Counted from the stretch's first letter, positions 1 to 8,234 are shown. The stretch is 64,000 nt of DNA from Streptomyces flavofungini (GCF_030388665.1 NZ_CP128846.1:2768001-2832000), one strand, 5' to 3'. A program made the numbers and translations. The notes: generated by a model not told the origin, from the letters alone.

Positions 1-2
1 TC

Positions 3-932
3 TGCTCCCGCCTGGCCGCGGGCTTCCCCGTGCGCCGCACGGGCGGCGGCATGGACGACCTCCTGGCCAGGGCGGGCGACCTGCGCGCGGGCCGCGCGGT
101 GGTCCTGTTCCCGGAGGGCACCCGCGCCCGGGCGGGCGAGCTGGGCGCGTTCCACAAGGGCGCCCTGGTCCTGGCGAGGGAGGCCAACGTCCCCGTGGTC
201 CCGGTGGGCATCGCGGGCACGGACCGCCTCCTGCCGAAGCACGGCCCCTTGCGCCCGGCCCTGGTACGCGTCCGCATCGGCACCCCGCTCCCGCCGACGG
301 CGACCCCGGAGGAGGCCCGCGACGCGGTGTCGGCACTGCACCGCCGTACGACCGAGGAGCCCCTGAAGGACTCCCGCGTCCGCAAGCGCGTCGCCCGCGT
401 CCTCACGAGCCGCTGGGCCCTCCCGCTGGCGTTCGCCTGGGCGTTCGCGGAGGCCCTGAGCTGGCCGCTGATGCCGGAGCTGCTGCTTGCGATCGTGTGC
501 GTGGCGGTACCGCGCCGCGCCCTGAAGCTGTCCCTCGCGGCCCTTGCGGGAACGCTGGCGGGCGGCGTCCTCGCCCTCCAACTCGCCACGTCCGGCGTGC
601 AGTTGCCACAGCCGCTCACCACGGACCGGATGCGGGCGGAAGTGCGCGCGGAGCTGGCCCGGGAGGGGGCGGCGGCGGTCCGCGACCAGCCGTGGAACGG
701 CATCCCCTTCAAGGTGTACGCGGCCGGGGCGGGCAAGGCCGACGTCCCGGCCCCGGACTGGCTGGCCCAGTCGGCCCTCGCGCGCGGATCACGCACCCTC
801 ACGGTGGGCCTGGCGTGCGGCGCGTTCGGCTTCCTCGCCCACCGCCTGCGCCGCCACTACGGCCTGTATCTGGCCCTGCTCGGCACCGGATTCACGATCG
901 GCCTCTCGCTGATCGTACGGAGCTGGAGCTGA
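3..932 (+). CDS. PlsC-type lysophospholipid acyltransferase with C-terminal membrane domain, 5' partial
   Basis: The frame is open from the window edge, so the N-terminus, including the expected H(X4)D catalytic motif, lies outside. The visible part has the PlsC glycerophosphate-binding motif FPEGTR (bases 109-126) and the downstream VPVVPVG motif, which identify the LPLAT family that acylates lysophospholipids at the cytoplasmic membrane. About 135 residues in, the protein leaves the acyltransferase fold. It continues with hydrophobic stretches (WALPLAFAWAFAEALSW, LAALAGTLAGGVLAL and a final TM) around the motif WNGIPFKVYAAGAG, reminiscent of the YqaA/DedA small membrane domain. It is thus probably a fusion of acyltransferase and membrane domain. 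The first family assignment is firm; the second is my reading of a short motif. The stop codon lies inside a 20-bp tandem repeat. Confidence 0.8.
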   Translation, partial: CSRLAAGFPVRRTGGGMDDLLARAGDLRAGRAVVLFPEGTRARAGELGAFHKGALVLAREANVPVVPVGIAGTDRLLPKHGPLRPALVRVRIGTPLPPTATPEEARDAVSALHRRTTEEPLKDSRVRKRVARVLTSRWALPLAFAWAFAEALSWPLMPELLLAIVCVAVPRRALKLSLAALAGTLAGGVLALQLATSGVQLPQPLTTDRMRAEVRAELAREGAAAVRDQPWNGIPFKVYAAGAGKADVPAPDWLAQSALARGSRTLTVGLACGAFGFLAHRLRRHYGLYLALLGTGFTIGLSLIVRSWS

Positions 933-970
933 TCGTACGGAGCTGGAGCTGACCGCGCGGAGCCGAGCCG
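911..970. repeat. 20-bp tandem repeat spanning the stop codon of the acyltransferase gene
   Basis: Two perfect copies of GATCGTACGGAGCTGGAGCT (911-930, 931-950) and a degenerate third (951-970). The TGA stop at 930-932 bridges copies one and two, so the second copy would re-encode the same C-terminal residues in another frame. Confidence 0.9.
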
Positions 971-1093
971 GCCGCGGGCATCCGGAGCCGACCGGCACCC
1001 ATCCGAAGGAGCCGACGCTCCGAGACCCGCCCCGCCCCCGAAACCCGCCACCGCCCCCTGTCCGCCCCGCCCCCCGCGCGGCACACTCGGCTC

Positions 1094-1825
1094 ATGCCTG
1101 ATACCGAACAGAGCAAGCCGGAGACCGGACACCCCGAAGAGCGCTGGACCCCCATCCACGGGCAGCCCTACCGCTCCGTCCCCTACCGCCCGGCCCGCAT
1201 GCCGGAGGCCGAATCCCTCAGCCAGGCAGCGGAGTTGAGGGACCGCATGCGGGAGCGCCGCACGGTGCGGCAGTTCTCGTCGGACCCGGTGCCCACACAG
1301 GTGGTGCGGGACGCCATCGCCTGCGCGGCCACCGCGCCGTCGGGCGCGCACCAGCAGCCGTGGACGTTCGTCCTCGTACAGGATCCGGAGATACGCCGCC
1401 GGATCCGCGAGGCCGCCGAGCACGAGGAGCGCATCTCCTACCACGGGCGGCTCGGCGAGGAGTGGCTGGCCGCGCTGCGCCCGCTCGGCACGGACGAGGT
1501 GAAGCGGCACCTGACGGACGCGCCCGCACTGATCGTCGTCTTCCAGCAGCGTTACTGGCTGGGCGAGGACGGCACCAAGCACAAGCACTACTACGTGGAC
1601 GAGTCCGTCGGCATCGCCGTCGGCATGCTGCTCTCCGCGCTGCACCTGTCGGGCCTGGCCGCGCTGGTGCACACGCCGAGCCCGATGCGGTTCCTGTCGG
1701 AGGTGCTCGGCCGCCCGGCGAACGAGAAGGCGTTCGCGGTGGTCCCCGTCGGCTACCCGGCCCCGGACTGCCAGGTCCCCGACCTGGTACGGAAGTCGCT
1801 GGACCAGGTCCTCGTGGAGGTCTGA
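1094..1825 (+). CDS. Nitroreductase-family flavoprotein of the iodotyrosine deiodinase (halotyrosine dehalogenase) type
   Basis: A 243-residue FMN enzyme of the nitroreductase fold. The N-terminal FMN motif RRTVRQF (55-61) and APSGAHQQPW (81-90) are standard for the superfamily. The diagnostic feature is the lid: E112, Y116 and K137 sit 4 and 21 residues apart. These are the spacings of the substrate-zwitterion-binding Glu-Tyr-Lys triad of mammalian iodotyrosine deiodinase (E157, Y161, K182). The context EHEERISY...W...K and the following APALIVVF and VGYPAPD stretches also match that subfamily. The likely chemistry is reductive dehalogenation of iodo-, bromo- or chlorotyrosine, but ordinary nitro or quinone reduction cannot be excluded. 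It stands alone between the acyltransferase gene and a convergent OYE gene 13 bp away. The ATG at 1094 is the only sensible start. Confidence 0.85.
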   Translation: MPDTEQSKPETGHPEERWTPIHGQPYRSVPYRPARMPEAESLSQAAELRDRMRERRTVRQFSSDPVPTQVVRDAIACAATAPSGAHQQPWTFVLVQDPEIRRRIREAAEHEERISYHGRLGEEWLAALRPLGTDEVKRHLTDAPALIVVFQQRYWLGEDGTKHKHYYVDESVGIAVGMLLSALHLSGLAALVHTPSPMRFLSEVLGRPANEKAFAVVPVGYPAPDCQVPDLVRKSLDQVLVEV

Positions 1826-1838
1826 CCGTTCCCGGCGG

Positions 1839-2933
1839 CTACGCCGACGCCCTGGCCAGCGCCGGGTAGTCGGTGTAGCCCTCGGCCCCGTGCGTATAGA
1901 GGTGCGCCTCGTCGATGTCCTGGAGGGCCGCGCCGGCCGCGAACCGCTCGGGCAGGTCGGCGTTGGAGATGAACGCCCGCCCGTACGAGACGAGGTCGGC
2001 GCGGCCGGACGCGAGGACGGCCTCGCCGGCCTCGCGCGTCGTCGGGTCGCCGTTCTCGCCGACGTTCCCGATGAGCACACCGTGCCAGCGGGGGCGCAGG
2101 TCGGCGAGAGCGGGATAGGTGTCGTTGTCGGTGAGGTGGAGGTAGGCGAGGCCGAGGCCGTCGATCTCGTCGAGCAGCGCGCGGTAGACGGGGCCGGGGT
2201 CGGCCTCGTACATGCCGAACTGCGGGTTGCCGGGCGAGAGCCGCAGCCCGAGCCGCCGGGCGCCGATGGCGTCGGCGACGGCGCGCACGACCTCCACGGC
2301 GAACCGGATGCGGTCGGCGATCGAGCCCCTGCCGTACGCGTCGTCGCGCAGGTTGGTGTTGTCGGCGAGGAACTGGTGGATCAAGTAGCTGTTGGCGCCG
2401 TGCAGTTCGACGCCGTCGAATCCGGCCTCGATGGCGTTGCGGGCGGCGTCCACGAAGCCCTGGACCGCCGTGCGGATGTCGTCGAGGCTCATCTCGCGCG
2501 GGGCGAGGTAGTCGGGCTTGCTGCCGTCGGGGCCGTGCGCATGGCCGGGCGGGGTCACGGCGGACGGGGCGAGCGGCAGGTCGCCGTCGATGCGGGCCAG
2601 CGGGTGGCCGTTGCGGCCACCGTGCATCAACTGCGCGTAGATGCGGCCCCCCGCGGCGTGCACGGCGTCGGTCACGTGCCGCCAGCCCTCGATGTGCGCG
2701 GCGGTTTCGAGCCCGGGGAAGCGCCAGCCGCTCTGGCCCCGGCTGCTGGGCCAGATGCCTTCGGTGACGATGAGGCCCGCGCTCGCGCGCTGGGCGTAGT
2801 GGTCGGCGACGACGGGCAACGGCGTGCCGTCCTCGGCGGCGCGGGCGCGGGTCATGGGAGCCATGACGATGCGGTTGGGCAGGAGGCCGAGGTGGCCTGC
2901 GGAGTACGGGGCGAGAAGCGAGGTGTTCGTCAT
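1839..2933 (-). CDS. Old yellow enzyme family NADH:flavin oxidoreductase (alkene reductase)
   Basis: A 364-residue TIM-barrel FMN enzyme of the NemA/OYE family, which reduces activated C=C bonds (enones, nitroesters) with NAD(P)H. It has the N-terminal NRIVMAPMTRARA, the AQLMHGGRNGHP segment (usually QLWHxGRxxHP) and GVELHGANSYLIHQFL with the active-site Tyr, followed by NLRDDAYGRGS. The ATG at 2933 starts the family domain directly. Upstream codons remain open but run through the promoter and an inverted repeat, so I reject that extension. The gene is divergent from an alpha/beta hydrolase gene; the 175-bp gap carries palindromes typical of a small-molecule-responsive repressor whose gene is not in view. 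It ends 13 bp from the nitroreductase gene, convergently. Confidence 0.92.
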   Translation of the reverse strand: MTNTSLLAPYSAGHLGLLPNRIVMAPMTRARAAEDGTPLPVVADHYAQRASAGLIVTEGIWPSSRGQSGWRFPGLETAAHIEGWRHVTDAVHAAGGRIYAQLMHGGRNGHPLARIDGDLPLAPSAVTPPGHAHGPDGSKPDYLAPREMSLDDIRTAVQGFVDAARNAIEAGFDGVELHGANSYLIHQFLADNTNLRDDAYGRGSIADRIRFAVEVVRAVADAIGARRLGLRLSPGNPQFGMYEADPGPVYRALLDEIDGLGLAYLHLTDNDTYPALADLRPRWHGVLIGNVGENGDPTTREAGEAVLASGRADLVSYGRAFISNADLPERFAAGAALQDIDEAHLYTHGAEGYTDYPALARASA

Positions 2934-2949
2934 GCCGGAACCGTAGAAG

Positions 2950-2965
2950 TTGACGCCGGTGTCAA
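2950..2965. promoter_or_regulatory. Inverted repeat TTGAC-N6-GTCAA in front of the OYE gene
   Basis: TTGAC (2950-2954) and GTCAA (2961-2965) form a 16-bp palindrome 17 bp upstream of the OYE start. This is a plausible repressor operator at the OYE promoter. The regulator is unknown. Confidence 0.5.
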
Positions 2966-3019
2966 TTTCAAGTGCGACGAGCACGAGGGCGCGGGGAGAG
3001 CCGACCGAAACCCCGAGAC

Positions 3020-3106
3020 CTAACCCTTGAAACCACATTGACCGGTTAGCCGTGAGCGTGCTCTACTCACCCCATCGCAACCATCAAAGCGAACTTGAGA
3101 GGTTAG
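3020..3106. promoter_or_regulatory. Three GGTTAG boxes in the divergent OYE/hydrolase promoter
   Basis: CTAACC (3020-3025) faces GGTTAG (3044-3049) as an inverted pair, and a third GGTTAG lies at 3101-3106, just before the hydrolase ATG. The last two share the longer form TTGANNGGTTAG (3038-3049, 3095-3106). The TTGACC at 3038-3043 could also serve as a -35 box for the hydrolase gene. Confidence 0.4.
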
Positions 3107-3108
3107 AT

Positions 3109-3978
3109 ATGAGCGCCCAGGTGCACTACCGGTCCATCGAGGTCCGCGGCCAGGAGGTCTTCTACCGCGAGGCGGGCCCCGCCGACGCCCCCGCCCTGCT
3201 GCTCCTGCACGGCTTCCCGACCAGCTCGCACATGTTCCGCGACCTCATCCCGCGCCTCGCCGGGCGCTATCGCGTCATCGCGCCGGACCACATCGGCTTC
3301 GGCCGCTCGGCGACGCCCGCCGCCACGGACTTCCCGTACACCTTCGCCGAACTGGCGCTCGTCACCGCCGAGTTCACCGAGGCGATCGGCCTGACCCGGT
3401 TCGCGCTGTACGTGCAGGACTACGGCGCCCCGATCGGCCTGCGGCTCGCGCTCGCCCACCCGGACCGGGTCACGGCGATCGTCACACAGAACGGCAACGC
3501 CTACGAGGAAGGGCTCGGAAAGGAGGCGTGGGCGCCCGTGTTCGCGTACATCGCGGCGCCGAGCGAGGAGACCGCCGGGCCCGTGCGCGAGATCCGCTCC
3601 CCCGAGGGCATCAAGTGGCAGTACACACACGGCGTCCCGGACCCGAGCGCGGTCAGCCCGGACGCCTGGGACCACGACGCGGCCCTGATGGCACGCCCGG
3701 GACAGGACGAGATCCAGCTCGCCCTCATGGGCGACTACGGCAGCAACATCGACCTCTACCCGGACTTCCAGGCGTACTTCCGCGCGAGCCGGGTGCCGGT
3801 GCTCGCCGTGTGGGGCGGCCACGACGAGATCTTCGTGCCCGCGGGGGCCCTCGCCTTCCAGCGCGACCTGCCCGAGGCGGAGATCCACCTGCTGCCGACG
3901 GGCCACTTCGCCCTGGAGACGCACGCCGAGCAGATCGCGGGCCTGATGGACGACTTCCTCAGCCGGCGGGTGCGGTAG
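3109..3978 (+). CDS. Alpha/beta hydrolase with Asp nucleophile (haloalkane dehalogenase / epoxide hydrolase type)
   Basis: A 289-residue alpha/beta-hydrolase. HGFPTS (34-39) forms the oxyanion turn. The nucleophile elbow reads VQDYG, with Asp104 in place of Ser. WGGHDEIF supplies the acid and LPTGHFALE the histidine, giving an Asp-His-Asp triad as in haloalkane dehalogenases and epoxide hydrolases. I chose the ATG at 3109 because GAGAGG lies 6 bases upstream and the family domain starts there; a GTG at 3052 in frame lacks a ribosome site. It is divergent from the OYE gene, and the pair probably share control and handle the same reactive compound. The exact substrate cannot be read from the sequence. 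Confidence 0.85.
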   Translation: MSAQVHYRSIEVRGQEVFYREAGPADAPALLLLHGFPTSSHMFRDLIPRLAGRYRVIAPDHIGFGRSATPAATDFPYTFAELALVTAEFTEAIGLTRFALYVQDYGAPIGLRLALAHPDRVTAIVTQNGNAYEEGLGKEAWAPVFAYIAAPSEETAGPVREIRSPEGIKWQYTHGVPDPSAVSPDAWDHDAALMARPGQDEIQLALMGDYGSNIDLYPDFQAYFRASRVPVLAVWGGHDEIFVPAGALAFQRDLPEAEIHLLPTGHFALETHAEQIAGLMDDFLSRRVR

Positions 3979-4038
3979 TCCGGACACGTCACCGCCCCCG
4001 GCCGGGGTGGGGCCCGGGCCGGGGGCGGGGGTCGGGGT

Positions 4039-4068
4039 GGCGTCGGGCCGCGGGCCGGGCCCGACGCC
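4039..4068. terminator. GC-rich hairpin between the convergent hydrolase and pruA genes
   Basis: An 11-bp perfect stem, GGCGTCGGGCC (4039-4049) with its complement (4058-4068), between converging genes. It probably ends both transcripts. There is no T-tract, as usual in Streptomyces. Confidence 0.65.
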
Positions 4069-4077
4069 GGTCGGGGG

Positions 4078-5709
4078 TCAGCCCATGTGCGGGTAGGTGT
4101 AGTCGGTGGGCGGGACCAGCGTCTCCTTGATGGCGCGGGTCAGGGTCCAGCGCTGCAGGTTCTGCGGGGCGCCGGCCTTGTCGTTGGTGCCGGAGGCGCG
4201 GCCGCCGCCGAAGGGCTGCTGGCCGACGACGGCGCCGGTCGACTTGTCGTTGATGTAGAAGTTGCCCGCGGCGTAGCGGAGCTTCTCCATCGTGTACGCG
4301 GCGGCGGCGCGGTCGCCCGCGATGACCGAGCCGGTGAGCGCGTAGTCGGACGCCGACTCCATCTGGGTCAGCATCTCCTCGTACTTGTCGTCCTCGTAGA
4401 CGTGCACGGCGAGGAACGGGCCGAAGTACTCGGTCGTGAAGACCTCGTTGGCCGGGTCGGTGCACTCGACGACGGTCGGGCGCACGAAGTAGCCGACGGA
4501 GTCGTCGTAGGTGCCGCCCGCGACGATCGTGCAGGTCTCGTCGGCCTTGGCGCGGTCGATGGCCGCCTTGTTCTTGGCGAACGCGCGCTCGTCGATGACG
4601 GCGCCGATGAAGTTCGACAGGTCGGTGACGTCACCCATCTTGATGCCGTCGACCTCGGCCGCGAACTCCTCCTTGAAGCCGTCGTTCCAGATCGAGGCCG
4701 GGATGTACGCGCGCGAGGTCGCGGAGCACTTCTGGCCCTGGAACTCGAAGGAGCCGCGGGTCAGCGCGGTCTTCAGGATCGCGCGGTCGGCGCTCGGGTG
4801 CGCGACGACGAAGTCCTTGCCGCCGGTCTCGCCGACCAGACGCGGGTACGAGCGGTACTTCTCGATGTTGGCGCCGACGGTCTTCCACAGGTACTGGAAG
4901 GTCTTCGTCGAGCCCGTGAAGTGGATGCCCGCGAGGTCGCGGTGGTTCAGGGCCACCTCGGAGACGGCGATGCCGTCGCCGGTCACCAGGTTGATGACGC
5001 CCTTGGGCAGCCCGGCCTCCTCCAGGAGCTGCATGAGCAGCACGGCGGCGTGCGTCTGCGTCGGGGACGGCTTCCACACGACCACGTTGCCCATCAGGGC
5101 CGGGGCGGTGGGCAGGTTGCCCGCGATGGCCGTGAAGTTGAACGGCGTGATCGCGTAGACGAAGCCCTCCAGCGGGCGGTGGTCCAGGCGGTTCCAGACG
5201 CCCGTGGAGTTCGCCGGGGGCTGCTCGGCGAGCAGGTCGCGGGCGTACTTCACGTTGAAGCGCCAGAAGTCGACGAGCTCACAGGGAGTGTCGATCTCGG
5301 CCTGCTGGGCGGTCTTGGACTGGCCGAGCATGGTGGAGGCGGCCAGCGTCTCGCGCCACGTCGTGGACAGCAGCTCGGCGGCGCGCAGGATGATCGCGGC
5401 GCGGTCGTCGAAGGACATCGCACGCCACGCCGGAGCGGCGGCCAGGGCCGCGTCGATCGCGTCCTGGGCGTCCTGCTTCGTGGCGCCGCGGCCGGTGCCG
5501 ATGACGGCCTTGTGGTTGTGCGGCTGCACGACCTGGAAGGGCTCGCCGCCACCGAGGCGCTTCACGCCGCCGATCGTCATCGGCAGCTCGATCGGGTTCT
5601 CGGACAGCTCCTTGAGCTTGGTCTCGAGCCGGGCGCGCTCCGGGGAGCCGGGGGCGTAGCCGTGGACCGGCTCGTTGACCGGGGTGGGGACCTGGGTCAC
5701 AGCGTCCAT
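4078..5709 (-). CDS. pruA: L-glutamate gamma-semialdehyde (1-pyrroline-5-carboxylate) dehydrogenase
   Basis: A 543-residue aldehyde dehydrogenase that oxidises glutamate semialdehyde to glutamate with NAD, the second step of proline breakdown. Visible are the oxyanion Asn191 (TPFNFTAIAGN), the general base Glu294 (GETGGKDF) and the catalytic Cys328 (FQGQKCSATSRAYIP). The C-terminal QQPFGGGRASGTNDKAG stretch is typical of stand-alone P5C dehydrogenases. The length is normal for actinobacterial PruA. It follows the proline dehydrogenase gene by about 50 bp on the same strand, so the two form an operon that passes the unstable P5C intermediate from one enzyme to the next. Confidence 0.96.
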   Translation of the reverse strand: MDAVTQVPTPVNEPVHGYAPGSPERARLETKLKELSENPIELPMTIGGVKRLGGGEPFQVVQPHNHKAVIGTGRGATKQDAQDAIDAALAAAPAWRAMSFDDRAAIILRAAELLSTTWRETLAASTMLGQSKTAQQAEIDTPCELVDFWRFNVKYARDLLAEQPPANSTGVWNRLDHRPLEGFVYAITPFNFTAIAGNLPTAPALMGNVVVWKPSPTQTHAAVLLMQLLEEAGLPKGVINLVTGDGIAVSEVALNHRDLAGIHFTGSTKTFQYLWKTVGANIEKYRSYPRLVGETGGKDFVVAHPSADRAILKTALTRGSFEFQGQKCSATSRAYIPASIWNDGFKEEFAAEVDGIKMGDVTDLSNFIGAVIDERAFAKNKAAIDRAKADETCTIVAGGTYDDSVGYFVRPTVVECTDPANEVFTTEYFGPFLAVHVYEDDKYEEMLTQMESASDYALTGSVIAGDRAAAAYTMEKLRYAAGNFYINDKSTGAVVGQQPFGGGRASGTNDKAGAPQNLQRWTLTRAIKETLVPPTDYTYPHMG

Positions 5710-5759
5710 GAGTTCCGTAACTCCTTTGTGCGGGGGAAATCTGGCGGCCGGGGGCGGGC

Positions 5760-6740
5760 TCAGCCCTTGGTGAGGACCGACCGGGCGAAGAACAGCAGGT
5801 TCGCCGGCTTCTCCGCGAGACGGCGCATGAAGTAGCCGTACCAGTCGGTGCCGTAGGCGGTGTACACGCGCATCCGGTGGCCTTCGGCGGCGAGCCGCAG
5901 GTGCTCGTCGCTGCGGATGCCGTAGAGCATCTGGAATTCGTACTCGTCCAGTTTGCGCCCGGCGCGGCGCGCGAGCTCCTGGGTGATGGCGATGAGCCGC
6001 GGGTCGTGGGACCCGATCATGGGGTAGCCGGAGCCCTCCATGAGGATCTTCAGGATCCGGACGTACGCCTTGTCGATCTCGGCCTTGTCCTGGTACGCGA
6101 CGGAGGCGGGCTCCTTGTAGGCGCCCTTCACGATGCGCACGCGGCTGCCGTTCGCGGCCAGGCGGCGGGCGTCGTCCTCGGTGCGGAACAGGTACGACTG
6201 GATCACGCAGCCCGTCTGCGGGAAGTCCTTCCGCAGCTCCTCGTGGATGGCGAACATCGAGTCGAGGGTGGTGTGGTCCTCGGCGTCGAGGGTGACGGTG
6301 GTGCCGATGGCGGCGGCGGCCTCGACCACGGGGCGGACGTTCGCGAGGGCGAGCTCGTGGCCACCCTGGAATTGTTCCGCGGGCCCGGAGGGCCCCCCGT
6401 CGGGGGTGGCGGTGGGAGACGGGAGGGCCTGGCCGAACATCGACAGCTTCACGGACATCTCGGCCTTGGCGCCGAGGCCGAGGTCCTTGAGCCGGTCGAT
6501 CAGCTCCAGGTAGGCGTCGCGCGCGGCGTACGACTGCTCCACCGTGGTGATGTCCTCGCCCACCACGTCCAGGGTGACCTCGAGGCCCTTGTCGGCGGCG
6601 TCGACGACGATCGGGACCACCTGGTCGACCGTCTCACCGGCGATGAACCGGTCGACGACCTGCTTGGTGCCCGGCGCCGCCGACACGAAACGGCGCATCT
6701 GGTCACTGCGCGACGCGGCAAGGATCACGGGACCCAGCAC
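5760..6740 (-). CDS. Proline dehydrogenase (FAD)
   Basis: A 326-residue proline dehydrogenase TIM barrel that oxidises proline to P5C and passes electrons to the quinone pool. TVTLDAEDHTTLDS, QSYLFRTEDDARRL, RIVKGAYKEPASVAYQDK and GIRSDEHLRLAAEGHRMRVYTAYGTDWYGYFMRRLAEKP (in parts) match the PutA/PRODH barrel strands and the C-terminal RRxxE motif. I chose GTG 6740 because a perfect GGAGGT sits 4 bases upstream; the frame stays open further but without a ribosome site. An Ala/Pro/Gly-rich stretch at about 6363-6432 (SPTATPDGGPSG..) looks inserted relative to the family. The likely regulator gene is divergent. Confidence 0.94.
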   Translation of the reverse strand: MLGPVILAASRSDQMRRFVSAAPGTKQVVDRFIAGETVDQVVPIVVDAADKGLEVTLDVVGEDITTVEQSYAARDAYLELIDRLKDLGLGAKAEMSVKLSMFGQALPSPTATPDGGPSGPAEQFQGGHELALANVRPVVEAAAAIGTTVTLDAEDHTTLDSMFAIHEELRKDFPQTGCVIQSYLFRTEDDARRLAANGSRVRIVKGAYKEPASVAYQDKAEIDKAYVRILKILMEGSGYPMIGSHDPRLIAITQELARRAGRKLDEYEFQMLYGIRSDEHLRLAAEGHRMRVYTAYGTDWYGYFMRRLAEKPANLLFFARSVLTKG

Positions 6741-6771
6741 GGGCACCTCCACGGGAGTACGAGCGAGTGCC

Positions 6772-6801
6772 GTACCGACAATTTTGCGACAAAACCGGTA
6801 C
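6772..6801. promoter_or_regulatory. Nested palindrome in the proline operon / PucR regulator intergenic region
   Basis: GTACCG (6772-6777) pairs with CGGTAC (6796-6801) around a perfect TTTTG-CGA-CAAAA core (6782-6794). It lies 32-61 bp upstream of the proline dehydrogenase start, where an activator or repressor of the operon would bind. The divergent PucR-type protein is the natural candidate. Confidence 0.6.
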
Positions 6802-7010
6802 GACACGGAGAACCACCGTGAAACTTATGGATCCCTCCGACCGTGGGCCATCGACACCTGTCACGCATCCGTGGGCTGGATCTCAGACATATGTATGAGG
6901 GCCGGTCCTGCCTGCGTGACAATGGGCTGCGTACGGGTGGGATGCGTACGGCACGGGCTGCCTACGGGGTGGCCTTCCCACGGAGTGGCGCGGGCGAAGG
7001 GCGGCAGCGG

Positions 7011-8234
7011 GTGAAGGGCGACTACCAGGAACTGGTCGACGAGATCTCGACCCTGCTCGGCGCGCCCGCCACGCTGGAGAACCGCGACTTCGAGCTGATC
7101 GCCTTCGGCGCGCACGACGGCGGCGACGGCCTCGACGCCCCCGACCTCGACCCGGTCAGGACCCGCTCGATCCTCACCCGCCGCTCCACCGCCCAGGTCC
7201 GCGCCTGGTTCGAGAGCTTCGGCATCACCCGTGCCACCAGGCCGGTCCGGATCCCGCCCACCCCGGAGGCGGGCGTGCACCGCGGCCGCGTCTGTCTTCC
7301 GGTACGCCATCGGGGGTTCGCCCTGGGCTACGTCTGGCTGCTCGACGACGAGCCGGGTCCCACGGACGCCCAGCTCACCGCCGCCATGGAGGTGGCCGCG
7401 CGGATCGGGGCCCTGCTCGCGGAGGAGGTCCAGGCGGGCGCCGACCTCACCCGGGAGTTCCGGGCGGCCCTGACGGCGGAGCGCGGCTGGCAGCGGGACA
7501 TGACGGTGGCGGCGCTGCACACGGCGCTCGGGCCGCGCGCGGACGGGCCGCACGCCCTGGTGTGCGTGGCGCCCTGGCACTCCCCCGGCTCCCGACGGCA
7601 CCCCGGCAACGGACCGGCGACCGCCGCCGCCCCGATCGCCGACCCGGACGACGCGCCCGCGCTGCGGACGGTGCCGGGCGCGGCGGCGCTGTGCACGGTG
7701 CCGTGGCCCACCGCGCCCGGCGTCCTCGGCCAGGCGCTGGCGGTCCTGGTGCGCCTGCGCTCGGCGGACGCCCTGACGCCCGCGCTCACGGCGGCCGCGC
7801 GCCTGGCCGAGTCGGCGGGGCAGGGCGCTGCGGCCGGGGTGGCGGAGGCCCGGCGGGGGCTCGACGACCTGGGGGCGGCGTGGGGCGAGGCGACGGCGGC
7901 GGCGCGGGCGGCGCTCGCCGAGCCGCGGTTCGCGCCGCTCGCGCGCTGGTCGGACATCGGGCCCTACCGGCTGCTGACGGCGCTGCCCCCGGAGGCCGCG
8001 CGGGACGCGGCGGCCCGCGAACTGCTCTCCCCCGCCCATCGCGAACTGGCCCGCACGGCCGAGGTGTTCCTCGACCGCGCGGGCCAGGCGGGCCGCGCGG
8101 CGGCCGAACTGGGCATCCACCGCCAGACCCTCTACTACCGCCTCTCGCGCGTGGAACAGCTCACGAAGCTCGACCTGGACGAGGGCGAGGACCGGCTCCT
8201 GCTGCACATGGTCCTCAAGGCGGCACGCCTGTAG
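7011..8234 (+). CDS. PucR-type helix-turn-helix regulator, probable proline-catabolism regulator
   Basis: A 407-residue regulator. The C-terminus ([16 protein letters not shown].., then [17 protein letters not shown]) is the PucR/CdaR HTH_30 domain. The middle resembles the GGDEF-like or GAF-like sensory part of this family, and the N-terminus shows no membrane segment. I prefer GTG 7011 to upstream in-frame starts because the residues before it are Arg/Gly-rich and overlap the promoter. Its divergence from the proline dehydrogenase-pruA operon suggests it responds to proline or P5C and controls that operon. This is inference from position; the family is secure. Confidence 0.85.
   Translation: MKGDYQELVDEISTLLGAPATLENRDFELIAFGAHDGGDGLDAPDLDPVRTRSILTRRSTAQVRAWFESFGITRATRPVRIPPTPEAGVHRGRVCLPVRHRGFALGYVWLLDDEPGPTDAQLTAAMEVAARIGALLAEEVQAGADLTREFRAALTAERGWQRDMTVAALHTALGPRADGPHALVCVAPWHSPGSRRHPGNGPATAAAPIADPDDAPALRTVPGAAALCTVPWPTAPGVLGQALAVLVRLRSADALTPALTAAARLAESAGQGAAAGVAEARRGLDDLGAAWGEATAAARAALAEPRFAPLARWSDIGPYRLLTALPPEAARDAAARELLSPAHRELARTAEVFLDRAGQAGRAAAELGIHRQTLYYRLSRVEQLTKLDLDEGEDRLLLHMVLKAARL

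Noticed and set aside
911..970. Attachment site (att) of an integrative element
   Set aside because: The repeat is a tandem duplication, not a pair flanking an element, and there is no integrase or tRNA gene.
4087..5835. Long open frame on the + strand opposite pruA (and similar antisense frames opposite ilvB, ligA, gatA, both GGDEF-EAL genes and the LuxR-type gene)
   Set aside because: These frames are the usual by-product of GC-rich third positions. They encode Val/Gly/Asp/Arg-rich sequence without domains, and the opposite strand carries unmistakable enzyme families.
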